Origin: a virus
DNA length: 50,490 nt
IMG/VR virus record: IMGVR_UViG_3300048927_000169
Coordinates: 1 to 50,490 of that record
Direction: 5' to 3' (one strand)
Shown: positions 24,513-32,457 of the stretch, piece after piece
How the letters are laid out: each line of letters opens with the position of its first letter
Position numbering within the stretch: the first letter of the stretch is position 1
Translations under genes and position numbers: made by a program
The notes under the pieces: model-generated
What the model saw: only the letters and a program-made list of their open reading frames with translations
Told to the model about the DNA's origin: nothing
Databases searched by the model: none

Positions 24513-26308
24513 GGGGCGAGCTCCTCGAAGATCTCTGGACCCAGCTCAATCGCGCCACGGTATGGCTCGACCTTGTCGATATCGACGCTGCCGGGTTCGT
24601 AGGTGAAGGTGATGTGGGGCTGATAGTCCGGCCAGTCCCAAGAGGCGCCTGCCTCAACGATGGAGACGTGCCGCCAAGCCAGTTCGGAGCTGTTGAACAG
24701 CAGCACCACCGCCCCCTCACCGAACTTGTCGATCAGCCTTGCACCACCTGGTGCAATCTTGAGCTGGCCCTTGCCATCGCCCGACCATGACACGCCGAGC
24801 TTCATCCAATCGACCGGGTTGCGGCTGTAGGCGACGGTGACGTGCAAGTCAGCAGTTGGGACGGTGGATTCGAAGCCCTGCGACTTGGCCCACGCGATGA
24901 TCTCAGCGCCGTTGATGACCTTGCGGGACACATACAGCGAGCGTGGCGCGGCGTCAGTGATCGCTTTCTTCGCAATCGGCTCATCCGCATCGGAGCCCGG
25001 CAGTTCAGCGCCCTCATCGTCATCATCGGGCAGCTCGGCGCCGAACTTCTCGATCGCCGCTTCCAGACCCGGCATTACGCTCAGCTCGACCAGAAGGTTC
25101 ACTGCGGCGGTCGAGAGCGCATCCTCAGGGAACAGCCCGGAGTCTTTCAGCGCCTTGATGGTGTCCGCCGTGGTTTTGCCGATATCGGCACGCTCTTTCG
25201 CAGTGGCCTGCCAGAGTGGCGCCCACGTGTAGTGCACCTCTTTCGGCCGAATGCCGAGCGCGGAGCGGATCAAGCCCTCATCCAACACGCTCATGGCTGG
25301 CTTGATCTCCAGCTTCTGGCGTGAGGCGACGTTGTCGTAGTAGTTGCGGGTGTTCTCTTCGCCGTTCGCGCCAAGCCCGGTCGAGGACTGACCAAACATG
25401 CGGGTTCCGGGGATATCGAACGCGCCAGCCACACCCTGCTCTGTCTTGGCGATCACATCCGGCAACGTGCCGAAACTCGCAGACTTAGAGCTGTGCGTCT
25501 CCTGCCCGTCGAGGATCAGCGTTCCGTTGATGCCCTTGGCGGTAGCGGCAAGACGCAAGCGCTCCAGCAGCAAGCGCTCGTAGTTCTTGTCCTGCATGCT
25601 CGACATCAGGTTGGGGATGTTGATGACGTCGATCTTGGCCTCGTAGACAAGGCTCACCACGTTGGCGACCGTCTCGTCGTAGTGACGCACCGCCGGCATA
25701 GCCGATAGCAGCACAGAGTCACCCCAGCCGAAGCCAGTACCCACGGCAAGCTCCGAGTCTGGATGCGGCACGCCGACGAATATCACCAGTCGGGACGGGT
25801 GAATCTCCACCGTCGAGCCAGGCAACCGGTACGCCTTTGGCTTGCCGAAGCGCGGGCTTTGCGGATCCTGCTCGATCTCCGTGGCGCTGAGTTGGCGGCG
25901 AGTCATCACCGTCAGGTACTTGATGCCACCCTTGCCGATCCGATCCGGTTTCAGCTCTGACGCTGTGTCGCGCTCACCGGTACCGATGAACACCGCAGCG
26001 CCGCCGAACAGACGGGCCTTCAATAGGGCCTCCAGAATCTTGCCCTTGACGTTGAGGCGATCCTCTTCGGCTTCGATCAGCTCGATCTGAGCCTTGTCGG
26101 CCTGCCAGTTGCGCCAATTGCGGCACGCATCAACGGCCGGGATGCTCACGCCCTTCTGCGCCGTCCACGATCCACGAAAGGCGTTCAGCAGTTGCTGGTC
26201 GTCCATCTCGGGAATCGCGTAGTGCGAGTGCGATGCCTTGTCGCGCGCAGTGCCCAGTCCTGCGACCAGGTTCTGCAGGCTGTCCTTCAAATAAGTGAAT
26301 GCGCTCAT
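24509..26308 (-). CDS. Portal protein (DUF1073) fused to Acb1-like anti-CBASS domain
   Basis: 599 aa. Residues about 1-440 match the DUF1073 portal family ('SHYAIPEMDDQQLLNAFRGS', 'RLFGGAAVFIGTGERD', 'GTRMFGQSSTGLGANGEENTRNYYDNV'). A linker rich in Asp/Glu (about 420-455) leads to a C-terminal domain from about 456 ('RSLYVSRKVINGAEIIAWAKSQGF'). That domain has two H-x-T motifs, H489-V-T and H565-I-T, the layout of a 2H phosphodiesterase as in phage T4 Acb1, which degrades the cyclic nucleotides of CBASS immunity. Both motifs are intact. The portal part packages DNA and joins head to tail. Confidence 0.87.
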   Translation of the reverse strand: MSAFTYLKDSLQNLVAGLGTARDKASHSHYAIPEMDDQQLLNAFRGSWTAQKGVSIPAVDACRNWRNWQADKAQIELIEAEEDRLNVKGKILEALLKARLFGGAAVFIGTGERDTASELKPDRIGKGGIKYLTVMTRRQLSATEIEQDPQSPRFGKPKAYRLPGSTVEIHPSRLVIFVGVPHPDSELAVGTGFGWGDSVLLSAMPAVRHYDETVANVVSLVYEAKIDVINIPNLMSSMQDKNYERLLLERLRLAATAKGINGTLILDGQETHSSKSASFGTLPDVIAKTEQGVAGAFDIPGTRMFGQSSTGLGANGEENTRNYYDNVASRQKLEIKPAMSVLDEGLIRSALGIRPKEVHYTWAPLWQATAKERADIGKTTADTIKALKDSGLFPEDALSTAAVNLLVELSVMPGLEAAIEKFGAELPDDDDEGAELPGSDADEPIAKKAITDAAPRSLYVSRKVINGAEIIAWAKSQGFESTVPTADLHVTVAYSRNPVDWMKLGVSWSGDGKGQLKIAPGGARLIDKFGEGAVVLLFNSSELAWRHVSIVEAGASWDWPDYQPHITFTYEPGSVDIDKVEPYRGAIELGPEIFEELAP

Positions 26309-27585
26309 TGGTCGCTCACGTTCGCGAGTGTGTAGCTGCCCGCAATCGGGAAGCGCTGGACAATGAAGTAGCCGACCGCGTCGACCGGGTCTTCAGTGCC
26401 GTCTTTGTTGGGTTCGCCTTTATCGTCGTAGGCCTGCTGCTCCAGCACCTGAGTGGTGACAGGACAGTTGTCGGTGTTGATCAGGTAGCGGCGCTTCTGG
26501 TCGATGTTCAGGAGCATGGCGTTCACCGCCAGCACCCGATCACGAACCGCTGGGTTCGACGGGTTCACCATGACCATGAAGCCAGCGGCGCGGAGCAGGC
26601 TGTGATCCGACTCGCTGCCGTTGACGCTCTTGCGGTTCTTGCCGCTGGCGTCCGGGTAGACGGTGATGCTGTGGCCGGCGAACCGGCTCTTCAGCACGAC
26701 GATCATGGCCGGGGTATCGAAGATCCCTGTGGCCTCTTCCAGCAACAGCGGAAGGCCGTCACGAATGACATGCACCGTCGCAGCCATCCGGTTGATGTTG
26801 AAGTCCATGCCGATGTGCAACTGCTCGCCTGGGCGAATCGTTGCGTCCGTGTGGTTCTGCTTGCGGCAGAAGTTCGGATACACGCTGCCCGACGTCAGGT
26901 TGACGAACAGGCCGTCGATGTAGGCGTCCACCAAGTTGGCCGGGTACGACTCTCGCAGCGACTTGATGTAGTCCTTCGGCAGGTTCTTCGCGTTCTGCCG
27001 CGTGGAGGCATGCACGATGCCGTACAGCGGGCGCTGGCTCGGGTTGGCGGCCAACTCCTTGACGAACTTGCGATAGACCCAGTTGAAGCCCTCCGGCGTC
27101 GTGGTGACGTCGATGGTGTTCATGGCGCGGGTCGGCCACACCGTGGACATACGCGCGATGATCTTTTTCCACGCGCTGTCCGCCTTCTTGATCGCCATGC
27201 AGTCGATCTCGTCGACCAGTGCATGGGCGATGTTGAAGCCGACGATGCGGTGCGGGTGCTCCATGCTCTTGCAGACGATGGTCGACAGGCACCGGCCTCG
27301 GTTATCGCGCAGGTAGACGCGCTTCTTGCTCGGCACAATGTCGGCGAACAGGCCGAATGCCTCGGCCACCACCGGCATGGTGTCGTAGAAAATGTCCGCG
27401 ATCTGCGGATAGGTCGGCGCGAAGTAGCCCTGCGGAATGCCTGGGTGTTCCAGTGCGTTGATGCACATCCGGACGCAGCCCACGAACGTCTTGCCGCTTC
27501 GGTAGCCGCCGACGAACGCTGAAAACTTCTTGGGGTGACTGATGAACTCGAACTGCGGCTTATTCAGCTTCAGGGTCGCTTGCAT
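26305..27585 (-). CDS. terL: Terminase large subunit
   Basis: 426 aa. Walker A G26-GYRSGKT33 and Walker B 'HALVDEID' (D125, E126) mark the ATPase; the C-terminal RNase H-like nuclease shows D261 ('HIGMDFNINR') and D312 ('VYPDASGKN') as likely metal ligands. It cuts and pumps DNA into the prohead. It overlaps TerS by 26 nt upstream and the portal by 4 nt downstream. Confidence 0.93.
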   Translation of the reverse strand: MQATLKLNKPQFEFISHPKKFSAFVGGYRSGKTFVGCVRMCINALEHPGIPQGYFAPTYPQIADIFYDTMPVVAEAFGLFADIVPSKKRVYLRDNRGRCLSTIVCKSMEHPHRIVGFNIAHALVDEIDCMAIKKADSAWKKIIARMSTVWPTRAMNTIDVTTTPEGFNWVYRKFVKELAANPSQRPLYGIVHASTRQNAKNLPKDYIKSLRESYPANLVDAYIDGLFVNLTSGSVYPNFCRKQNHTDATIRPGEQLHIGMDFNINRMAATVHVIRDGLPLLLEEATGIFDTPAMIVVLKSRFAGHSITVYPDASGKNRKSVNGSESDHSLLRAAGFMVMVNPSNPAVRDRVLAVNAMLLNIDQKRRYLINTDNCPVTTQVLEQQAYDDKGEPNKDGTEDPVDAVGYFIVQRFPIAGSYTLANVSDQ

Positions 27586-28207
27586 CTTCTACCCCGATAA
27601 TTACTTGCTTTGGCTCGGGCAGGCCCTTATTCGGGTCTTCCAGTTCGCGGCGCAGCTTCTCGTTGAGCAGGCGCTTGTTCTCGACCTCGATGCGCTTGAG
27701 TTCGGTGTCGAGGTCGGCATGGCCAGGCGGTGAAAACATTCCGAGGTGACGGCCGATATCGACCAGTGCGCCCTTTTTGTCGTGCAGTTTGACCTTCAGG
27801 CCATCCCTGCTCTGGGACACTTCGGCAATCGCTGCTGCCGTGGCGTCATCTACTTCCGATGAGTCGATCAGTGCCAGGCCGTGGTACGGGACCATGTCCT
27901 CTGGCGCGTCGTCCTCACCGTCGACCATTCGTACCTGCGTCTCACCCCAGCGCACGACCTTACGGATGTCGCTGAAGCCGATCTTCGCCAGTTCTTTCAA
28001 GACCATGTCCTGAGTGATCTCTACCCGACTGGACCTCGCTTTCATCCCCTTTTCAATTGCTGACTGTATGTCAGGTTTTGTCAGGTTCTCATTGCTGATG
28101 GATCTGGCTGTCCTTTCGCTATACCCCGCGCGGATAGCGGCTTGCGTGGCGTTCAGATCTATCAGGTACTCGTCGACGAAGCGCTGCTGTTTTGCTGTCA
28201 GCGCCAT
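27560..28207 (-). CDS. terS: Terminase small subunit
   Basis: 215 aa. The N-terminal Terminase_2 DNA-binding helices are clear: 'LTAKQQRFVDEYLIDLNATQAAIRAGYSERTARSISNENL'. A central helical part for oligomerisation follows, ending in a charged tail (about 180-215, 'ELKRIEVENKRLLNEKLRRELED'). It recognises the packaging site, which in such phages is often in or near this gene. It overlaps terL. Confidence 0.92.
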   Translation of the reverse strand: MALTAKQQRFVDEYLIDLNATQAAIRAGYSERTARSISNENLTKPDIQSAIEKGMKARSSRVEITQDMVLKELAKIGFSDIRKVVRWGETQVRMVDGEDDAPEDMVPYHGLALIDSSEVDDATAAAIAEVSQSRDGLKVKLHDKKGALVDIGRHLGMFSPPGHADLDTELKRIEVENKRLLNEKLRRELEDPNKGLPEPKQVIIGVEDASDPEAE

Positions 28208-28292
28208 AGGGATTCCTTGAGACTTTTGCTGCCTCGCTATTGGTAGTTGCTGGCCTTAGAATCGAGAACTCGTAAAGACCAGGGATCGGAAT

Positions 28293-28781
28293 ATGAAGAT
28301 CGTAAGATTTTTTAAAGCGTCTGTGCTTGCCCTTGCCATTGCAGGAGCGTCCTGCACGGGCTACGGCTCATTGATGACCGGCGTAGAAACCTACAAAAAG
28401 GCTGTCGAACTCAGCCAGACAGTTATGGCCAAGTCCCCCACGGCTACTTCCAGCGGGGGCAAGCAAGACAATCTGCCCATCACTCGAAACGAGTACATCT
28501 TCGCTTGGGTGCTGGGTAAGGATTGCTGGATAAACCAGATAGGGCTCATGCCTACCGATCCGTTCCGCAGCCTACAAGCCAAGCTTTCCGATTGGACGCG
28601 CGTGTTAGGTGATCACGATGACGAAACAGTGATATCCCTAATCATCAAGGTCCCAGACAACCCTTGGGATCTTCAGGAAACGCTGGCGGCTCTGCAAAAG
28701 CACTCGCTGTTCTACGCTCCAGATGCTCACACCGGATTTATTGAGCCCACTCTCATCGTTCGCGGCGCAAACATGGGGTGA
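28293..28781 (+). CDS. Unknown exported protein, plus-strand moron
   Basis: 162 aa. N-terminal signal peptide MKIVRFFKASVLALAIAGASC: charged start, hydrophobic core; the Cys is not in a standard lipobox (G-A-S-C), so cleavage by signal peptidase I is also possible. The mature part has 'GVETYKKAVELSQTVMAKSP', 'FAWVLGKDCWINQIGL' and 'HDDETVISLIIKVPDNPWDLQETLAALQKHSLFY'. No family recognised. AGGGATCGG precedes the ATG. It points against the late operon, between TerS and the coiled-coil genes, so it is likely expressed in the lysogen. An inverted repeat of the CGCGACAC type starts right after its stop. Confidence 0.75.
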   Translation: MKIVRFFKASVLALAIAGASCTGYGSLMTGVETYKKAVELSQTVMAKSPTATSSGGKQDNLPITRNEYIFAWVLGKDCWINQIGLMPTDPFRSLQAKLSDWTRVLGDHDDETVISLIIKVPDNPWDLQETLAALQKHSLFYAPDAHTGFIEPTLIVRGANMG

Positions 28782-28817
28782 CGCGACACAATTTGCTGAT
28801 TCGCGAAACGTGTCGCG
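28782..28817. repeat. CGCGACAC-N20-GTGTCGCG element, copy 1
   Basis: CGCGACAC at 28782-28789 and GTGTCGCG at 28810-28817, 20-nt spacer ending CGAAAC. It starts directly after the stop of the plus-strand gene. One frame reads ATQFADSRNVSRLT. Two similar elements lie at 35518-35553 and 42466-42502. Confidence 0.8.
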
Positions 28818-28819
28818 AC

Positions 28820-29137
28820 TTACTGGCTTACCCGGTCGACCGCTTCGAGCGCCTTGTCCGCCGCCTGTGTTGCAGTGGTTGCAGCCTTCGAAGCCTTCTC
28901 GGCAGCAGTCCCAGTCTTCCGGGTCAATTCGTCCAGGCGCTGGTCCCGCTCATTCATGGCGGTGGCGTACGCGCTGCGGATCTCCTCGACCTGCTTCGCC
29001 TGCTTCTCGGCAAGCGACCAGTAGCAGGCCTGATAACCCAGCACCGTGCCGCCGGCGACCAGCACAATGGCGATCGCCCAAACTTCTGCCCGGCGCCACC
29101 AGCGGCGAGCAATGAATTCCATCGCGCATCTGTCCAT
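28820..29137 (-). CDS. Membrane-anchored coiled-coil protein
   Basis: 105 aa from ATG 29137, which overlaps the stop of the preceding gene (TGATG). One membrane segment at about 15-38 ('AEVWAIAIVLVAGGTVLGYQA') preceded by Arg/Trp residues, then a long Ala/Lys/Glu helix ('TAAEKASKAATTATQAADKALEAVDRV'). The layout (anchor plus periplasmic or cytoplasmic coil) resembles spanin-type or Mu gp-like accessory proteins, but no family is certain. It forms a pair with the next upstream gene of the same design. One of the two could assist the unidentified holin function. Confidence 0.7.
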   Translation of the reverse strand: MDRCAMEFIARRWWRRAEVWAIAIVLVAGGTVLGYQACYWSLAEKQAKQVEEIRSAYATAMNERDQRLDELTRKTGTAAEKASKAATTATQAADKALEAVDRVSQ

Positions 29138-29508
29138 CACACAGCACCTCCGAGCTTGTTCCGCAGGCGGGTGATCTCGTCGCTCTGCAGTGTCACTCGC
29201 TCCGTGAGTTGGGCGACCTGACTGGTCAGCGCTTCAATCTTCCCTTCCATGCGGCCAACTGATGCGGCCAGGTCGTTGCGCTCTTTCGCGAACTGGTCGG
29301 CGCGGGCCTCCGCTTCCTTTCGGGCGGTGCGCTCCGAATCGAGCAGTTCATTGAGGCGGCGGACGGTGCCGATATCGGCGTTGTCCATTGCCCGGTCAGC
29401 GGCATCCTTCGAGAGGAATTTCCGCAACCACAGCAGCCCGCCGAGTATCACCGTGGCACTACCGCCCAGCCAGGTAGCTGTGCCTGGGCCGAGGTCAGTA
29501 GGATCCAT
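29137..29508 (-). CDS. Membrane-anchored coiled-coil protein (DUF2730-like layout)
   Basis: 123 aa from ATG 29508 (GGAG 5-6 nt upstream); longer in-frame starts lie in untranslated sequence. A short N-terminus MDPTDLGPGTATWLGGSATV leads into a membrane segment (about 12-30, 'GGSATVILGGLLWLRKFL') and a heptad-rich helix to the end ('RRLNELLDSERTARKEAEARADQF', 'ALTSQVAQLTERVTLQSDEITRLRNKL'). Such proteins occur before TerS in many phages and are sometimes labelled holin or DUF2730. Role uncertain. Confidence 0.7.
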   Translation of the reverse strand: MDPTDLGPGTATWLGGSATVILGGLLWLRKFLSKDAADRAMDNADIGTVRRLNELLDSERTARKEAEARADQFAKERNDLAASVGRMEGKIEALTSQVAQLTERVTLQSDEITRLRNKLGGAV

Positions 29509-29578
29509 CGTCGCTCCATGAATAATTGGCCCCGCTGCACTCCCAGCTCGGGGCAATGGGTGTGGGGAGCCGAAAACG

Positions 29579-29603
29579 AAAAAGCCTCCGCGAATGCAGA
29601 GGC
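29579..29603 (-). terminator. Rho-independent terminator in late leader
   Basis: Minus strand stem GCCTCTGC / GCGGAGGC (one mismatch) with loop ATTC, followed by TTTTT. It lies 70 nt upstream of the late coiled-coil genes. Confidence 0.75.
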
Positions 29604-29824
29604 CCTGAATAGGTGCGCTCGTCTTTCCCAGCTGTCTGCCAAAGACCTTTTCAACGTCGACGCCCCTTTGCATCGATCTCGCTGATCCAGTCTCGCGCCA
29701 CCCCGAAAGCAAGTTTGAGGTCAGGGTGCGCGGGCTGCCGGCGTTGATTCCGTACGTCGCACTATCCGGCTATCGACGTCCAGGCCTTCCCGAAGGCTGT
29801 CCTGACTAGAGGTAAATTCGAGGC

Positions 29825-29851
29825 ATAAAAAACCCGGCGCTGTGGCCGGGC
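29825..29851 (-). terminator. Rho-independent terminator
   Basis: Minus strand CCCGGC-CACAGC-GCCGGG followed by TTTTTT. It closes the small membrane protein gene 29877-30137. Confidence 0.85.
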
Positions 29852-29876
29852 TCTTCGATTGAGGCGTCGCCTCGTG

Positions 29877-30137
29877 TCAAACGGGGATCTTACCGTTGGC
29901 CATGCATCCACACCAAATGGCGGCAATCATTGCAGCGGTGGGTGTTACATATTGCATCATGGTTTCTTTCATCATCAGGCTACCCTCATTCGCAAATTGA
30001 AGTGTTGCGATCAGCAATTCAGGAGTGGTGCAAAGGACGTACATCAAGACCGTCAGTACAAACAGAATTACCATTTGAGCAGCCGGCATGGCCGGATTTG
30101 AACCTTTCGATCCCCAGAAACTGGGCGCCAGAGGCAT
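29877..30137 (-). CDS. Small membrane protein, holin candidate
   Basis: 86 aa from ATG 30137 (AGG 4-5 nt upstream); Met17 (30089) is an alternative start. Two hydrophobic segments: about 22-45 ('MVILFVLTVLMYVLCTTPELLIATL') and about 58-80 ('MQYVTPTAAMIAAIWCGCMA'). It sits alone between two terminators, just after the gene in the Q position and ahead of the late operon. The size and two membrane segments fit a class II-type holin, and no other holin is seen in the prophage. It is far from the endolysin, and Met-rich sequence without family similarity leaves this tentative. Confidence 0.45.
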   Translation of the reverse strand: MPLAPSFWGSKGSNPAMPAAQMVILFVLTVLMYVLCTTPELLIATLQFANEGSLMMKETMMQYVTPTAAMIAAIWCGCMANGKIPV

Positions 30138-30194
30138 TTAGCCTAGCTATGTGCTGATTCTACACGGTTCAGATAAGCGACTAAACATTGAAAG

Positions 30195-30221
30195 TAAAAA
30201 ACCCGGCTCGCTGTCCGGGTT
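30195..30221 (-). terminator. Rho-independent terminator (tR'-like)
   Basis: Minus strand ACCCGG-ACAGCGAG-CCGGGT followed by TTTTTT, about 80 nt after the gene in the Q position. It is the first of three terminators between that gene and the late operon, as expected if the late promoter depends on an antiterminator. Confidence 0.85.
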
Positions 30222-30263
30222 CATGGTTTCGTGTGCGTTTCGCGTTACTTGTGCACTATGGAA

Positions 30264-30292
30264 AAATTACCTTAAGAACCCCAACATAGCAA
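30264..30292 (-). promoter_or_regulatory. Weak candidate late promoter PR'
   Basis: Minus strand TTGCTA (30287-30292), 17-nt spacer, TAATTT (30264-30269), just after the Q-position gene and ahead of the first terminator. Only 4/6 and 3/6 consensus matches; the position is the main argument. Confidence 0.3.
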
Positions 30293-30297
30293 CACCT

Positions 30298-30975
30298 TTA
30301 TGCCGCATCTTCAGAATTTTCATCAAAAATGACCTGCCATACTGGCTTTAAGGCCTGAACATCCACTTCTGAAATAGCTTCACGCAGGAAATTCCACACA
30401 TCCTTCCAGTCACGGTCCCACACTTTCGGCTCGATGCGTATTCCGTAAAGTTTGAGCATCCCCTCGGCGACGCGTGCCGGCCCCCACTGCTCCCCGCCAT
30501 GAGCCTCAACTTTGTACGACTGCAGAGCGACGGTGATCATGCAATGAGCTTTCGCAGCCTTGGCATCTGTCAGCGCGGAGAAATCCACGTAATTCCAGAT
30601 CAGTTTCTCGGCGTTTAGAACGTGAACCATCGTCATGCACGGGTGATACATGTAGTGCCCGAGCTGCTGCACCTGGAATGGCAGCGTATCAATCGCGCGT
30701 AGCACTTTGCCGATGGTTGCCAGGTGCGCAGCCCGAGCAGTCGATCGCCCAACTGGTGTGCGGCGCGTCTCGCTGATGCTGATCTTCTGGCGCACGACCT
30801 GAATACGTTCTTCCTTGTCGTCACCAATCGCGGCGAATACGGCTTCATGCCGACGCATGCGTGAACCGCTCTTCACCGGCGCTGTTGCCGCTCGTTCAAT
30901 CGCCGCAGCGCTGATCGACGCGTTTGATTCGTGCTGCGCTTCTGTCCATACCTGCCTTGCATCGATCAGTTTCAT
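30298..30975 (-). CDS. Unknown protein in the position of antiterminator Q
   Basis: 225 aa. No recognised motif. Basic N-terminal third ('RHEAVFAAIGDDKEERIQVVRQKISISETRRTPVGRS'), a middle with 'LATIGKVLRAIDTLPFQVQQLGHYMYHPCMTMVHVLNAEKLIW' and an acidic C-terminus. No zinc motif. Its ATG overlaps the NinG stop. Being the last gene of the early right operon, before three terminators and the late genes, it occupies the place of lambda Q. A role as late-gene antiterminator is inferred from position alone. Confidence 0.75.
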   Translation of the reverse strand: MKLIDARQVWTEAQHESNASISAAAIERAATAPVKSGSRMRRHEAVFAAIGDDKEERIQVVRQKISISETRRTPVGRSTARAAHLATIGKVLRAIDTLPFQVQQLGHYMYHPCMTMVHVLNAEKLIWNYVDFSALTDAKAAKAHCMITVALQSYKVEAHGGEQWGPARVAEGMLKLYGIRIEPKVWDRDWKDVWNFLREAISEVDVQALKPVWQVIFDENSEDAA

Positions 30976-31586
30976 GCGGCTACCCCTTTTTTCAGCTCTC
31001 TAGTCTTGGCTCGGTACTCGGCCTTGATGGTTTTGATTTCTTCGACGGTGTACTTGCGGGGCTCATGAGGCCCCTCCAGCCAGGCCACTGTTTCGGCGCC
31101 GATACGCTGCACCAACCGAATGCGGTACTCGACCGCATTACCGGACAGGTTGCGATTGCACTTCACGCACTGGCGGTGAATGTTCAGCGGCTCGAAGCGC
31201 AGCTCCGGACAGGCTCCAACGGATCGGTAGTGGCCGGCGTCCCAGCGGCTACCGGTGATCAGGTCACTGTCGTTCGGCATCGAGTCGCAACTGATGCACG
31301 GAAGGTGCGCATCGCGGAGGCGGACGTACTCGTTCACCGCGGCCTGGGCTTCGCGCAGGTGATCAGCCCTGGTCTTCAGTTTCTCTTTGCGGACTTTGAT
31401 CTCGCGGCGACCGAGCTGGGCGATGGCCTTCTTTGCCTTCTGCTCGTTCCGCGGTGCGTCCTTCAGCGCGCAGGCTGGGCTGCACACTGCCTGACCCAAA
31501 CGCTGAGGGACGAATGAGGCCCCGCAGGAGGCAACGCGGCACTTCTTCGGCTTGGGCGCCTTCGATTCCTTGATGGCTACGCGCAT
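30972..31586 (-). CDS. ninG: NinG (Rap) recombination protein
   Basis: 204 aa from ATG 31586, overlapping the NinB stop. A zinc-binding N-terminus 'KKCRVASCGASFVPQRLGQAVCSPACA' is followed by a Lys-rich helix ('QKAKKAIAQLGRREIKVRKEKLKT') and the NinG core 'LRDAHLPCISCDS', 'WDAGHYRSVGACPELRFEPLNIHRQCVKCNRNLSGN'. Rap/NinG is a Holliday-junction endonuclease that supports phage recombination. It follows NinB as in lambda. Confidence 0.92.
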   Translation of the reverse strand: MRVAIKESKAPKPKKCRVASCGASFVPQRLGQAVCSPACALKDAPRNEQKAKKAIAQLGRREIKVRKEKLKTRADHLREAQAAVNEYVRLRDAHLPCISCDSMPNDSDLITGSRWDAGHYRSVGACPELRFEPLNIHRQCVKCNRNLSGNAVEYRIRLVQRIGAETVAWLEGPHEPRKYTVEEIKTIKAEYRAKTRELKKGVAA

Positions 31587-31984
31587 CAATACCGCCCTCC
31601 CCACTTGTCCTGCTCAGTCCAGCGCACGCCATGCTCGGCGCCGAAGGCATGCATCAGCTCGAACAGATCGCTGAACCATTTCTGGGACTGCTTGCGGGTC
31701 GATACGGCCATCACGACGAAGCCACCGTCGAGGCCAGGCTCGGCGCGCTGCTTCTCCAGCGAGGCGCTGAAGAGGCACTTCCAGTCTTCACTGGTCAGCT
31801 TCTTGCCGTGCCAGATGACTTGCTCGGATACGTCCTTGAGCATCGCCCACATCTTGCGGTTGCAGACGTCCGGGCGTTTCTCGTCCTTGATGACCACGAT
31901 CTTGGGTTTGGTGAAGTCGGTGGCGTGCAAAACACCCATGAGGCGGCTGATATCGCGCTGGCTGCGGATTGCGAACTCGGTCAT
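31586..31984 (-). CDS. ninB: NinB recombination protein
   Basis: 132 aa. 'KPKIVVIKDEKRPDVCNRKMWAMLKDVSEQVIWHGKKLTSEDWKCLFSASL' and 'GFVVMAVSTRKQSQKWFSDLFELMHAFGAEHGVRW' are the NinB hallmark. NinB (Orf) binds SSB/ssDNA and acts as a recombination mediator. Overlaps both neighbours by 1-4 nt. Confidence 0.92.
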   Translation of the reverse strand: MTEFAIRSQRDISRLMGVLHATDFTKPKIVVIKDEKRPDVCNRKMWAMLKDVSEQVIWHGKKLTSEDWKCLFSASLEKQRAEPGLDGGFVVMAVSTRKQSQKWFSDLFELMHAFGAEHGVRWTEQDKWGGRY

Positions 31985-32457
31985 GCCGCAACCTCCGTCG
32001 CCATAGCGTTCGTGTATTTCTCCACCAGGTGGGAGCGTGAGACGAACGCATCGACGACGAACCCTCCGAGATCGATGGCGAGCGGATCACCGTTGCCCTG
32101 TCCGCGCGGCACGTAATATTTGCGATCATCGCGGCCTTGAACCGGGTCAATTACGAAGTACCCCTCGTCGGTCACCTCGATCAAGATCTGGTGATTGCCA
32201 GCCTCGATATTGAGCGACGGCGCCGTGCATAGATAAACGCCCTCGTCCGCCAGTGGCGGGTTGTCAAGACTGAAAAACGCCGTGTATTTGATCCCGAGGT
32301 ATTCGAGCATTTCGCGCATAGTCAAGTCGCCCTCACGGTAGGACTTGTGCAGCTCATTGATGACCTCAGCAGCAGGTCGACCGGCAAGCATCGCGAGGCA
32401 CGTTGAAACGCAACTCACCGGGCAAGGTTGCATCTGTCGAATGATCAGTGGATTCAT
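31981..32457 (-). CDS. C39-like papain-fold cysteine peptidase
   Basis: 158 aa. The N-terminus 'RQMQPCPVSCVSTCLAMLAG' has Q10-x5-C16, the oxyanion Gln and catalytic Cys spacing of peptidase family C39. H89 ('AGNHQILIEV') and D104 ('YFVIDPVQG') complete the expected residues. There is no signal peptide or transporter domain, so it acts in the cytoplasm. It lies in the replication operon between a small helical gene and NinB. Substrate unknown: possibly a host or phage protein. The fold call is from motif spacing and should be treated as likely, not certain. Confidence 0.7.
   Translation of the reverse strand: MNPLIIRQMQPCPVSCVSTCLAMLAGRPAAEVINELHKSYREGDLTMREMLEYLGIKYTAFFSLDNPPLADEGVYLCTAPSLNIEAGNHQILIEVTDEGYFVIDPVQGRDDRKYYVPRGQGNGDPLAIDLGGFVVDAFVSRSHLVEKYTNAMATEVAA

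Larger units (their letters stand above)
29509..29876. other. Gene-free stretch with two minus-strand terminators
   Basis: No credible gene. It holds a GCCCCG/CGGGGC hairpin (29529-29554) and two terminators described separately. It probably carries the untranslated start of the late transcript. Confidence 0.6.

Noticed and set aside
26299-27522. 407-codon plus-strand frame opposite TerL
   Set aside because: Shadow frame; TerL Walker and nuclease motifs are on the minus strand.
30063-30160. Possible tRNA on the minus strand (GGTTCAAATCC T-loop-like core near 30091-30101)
   Set aside because: T-stem pairs only 2 bp, no acceptor stem, and no 7-nt anticodon loop. Three short hairpins are present, but they do not fold as a tRNA.
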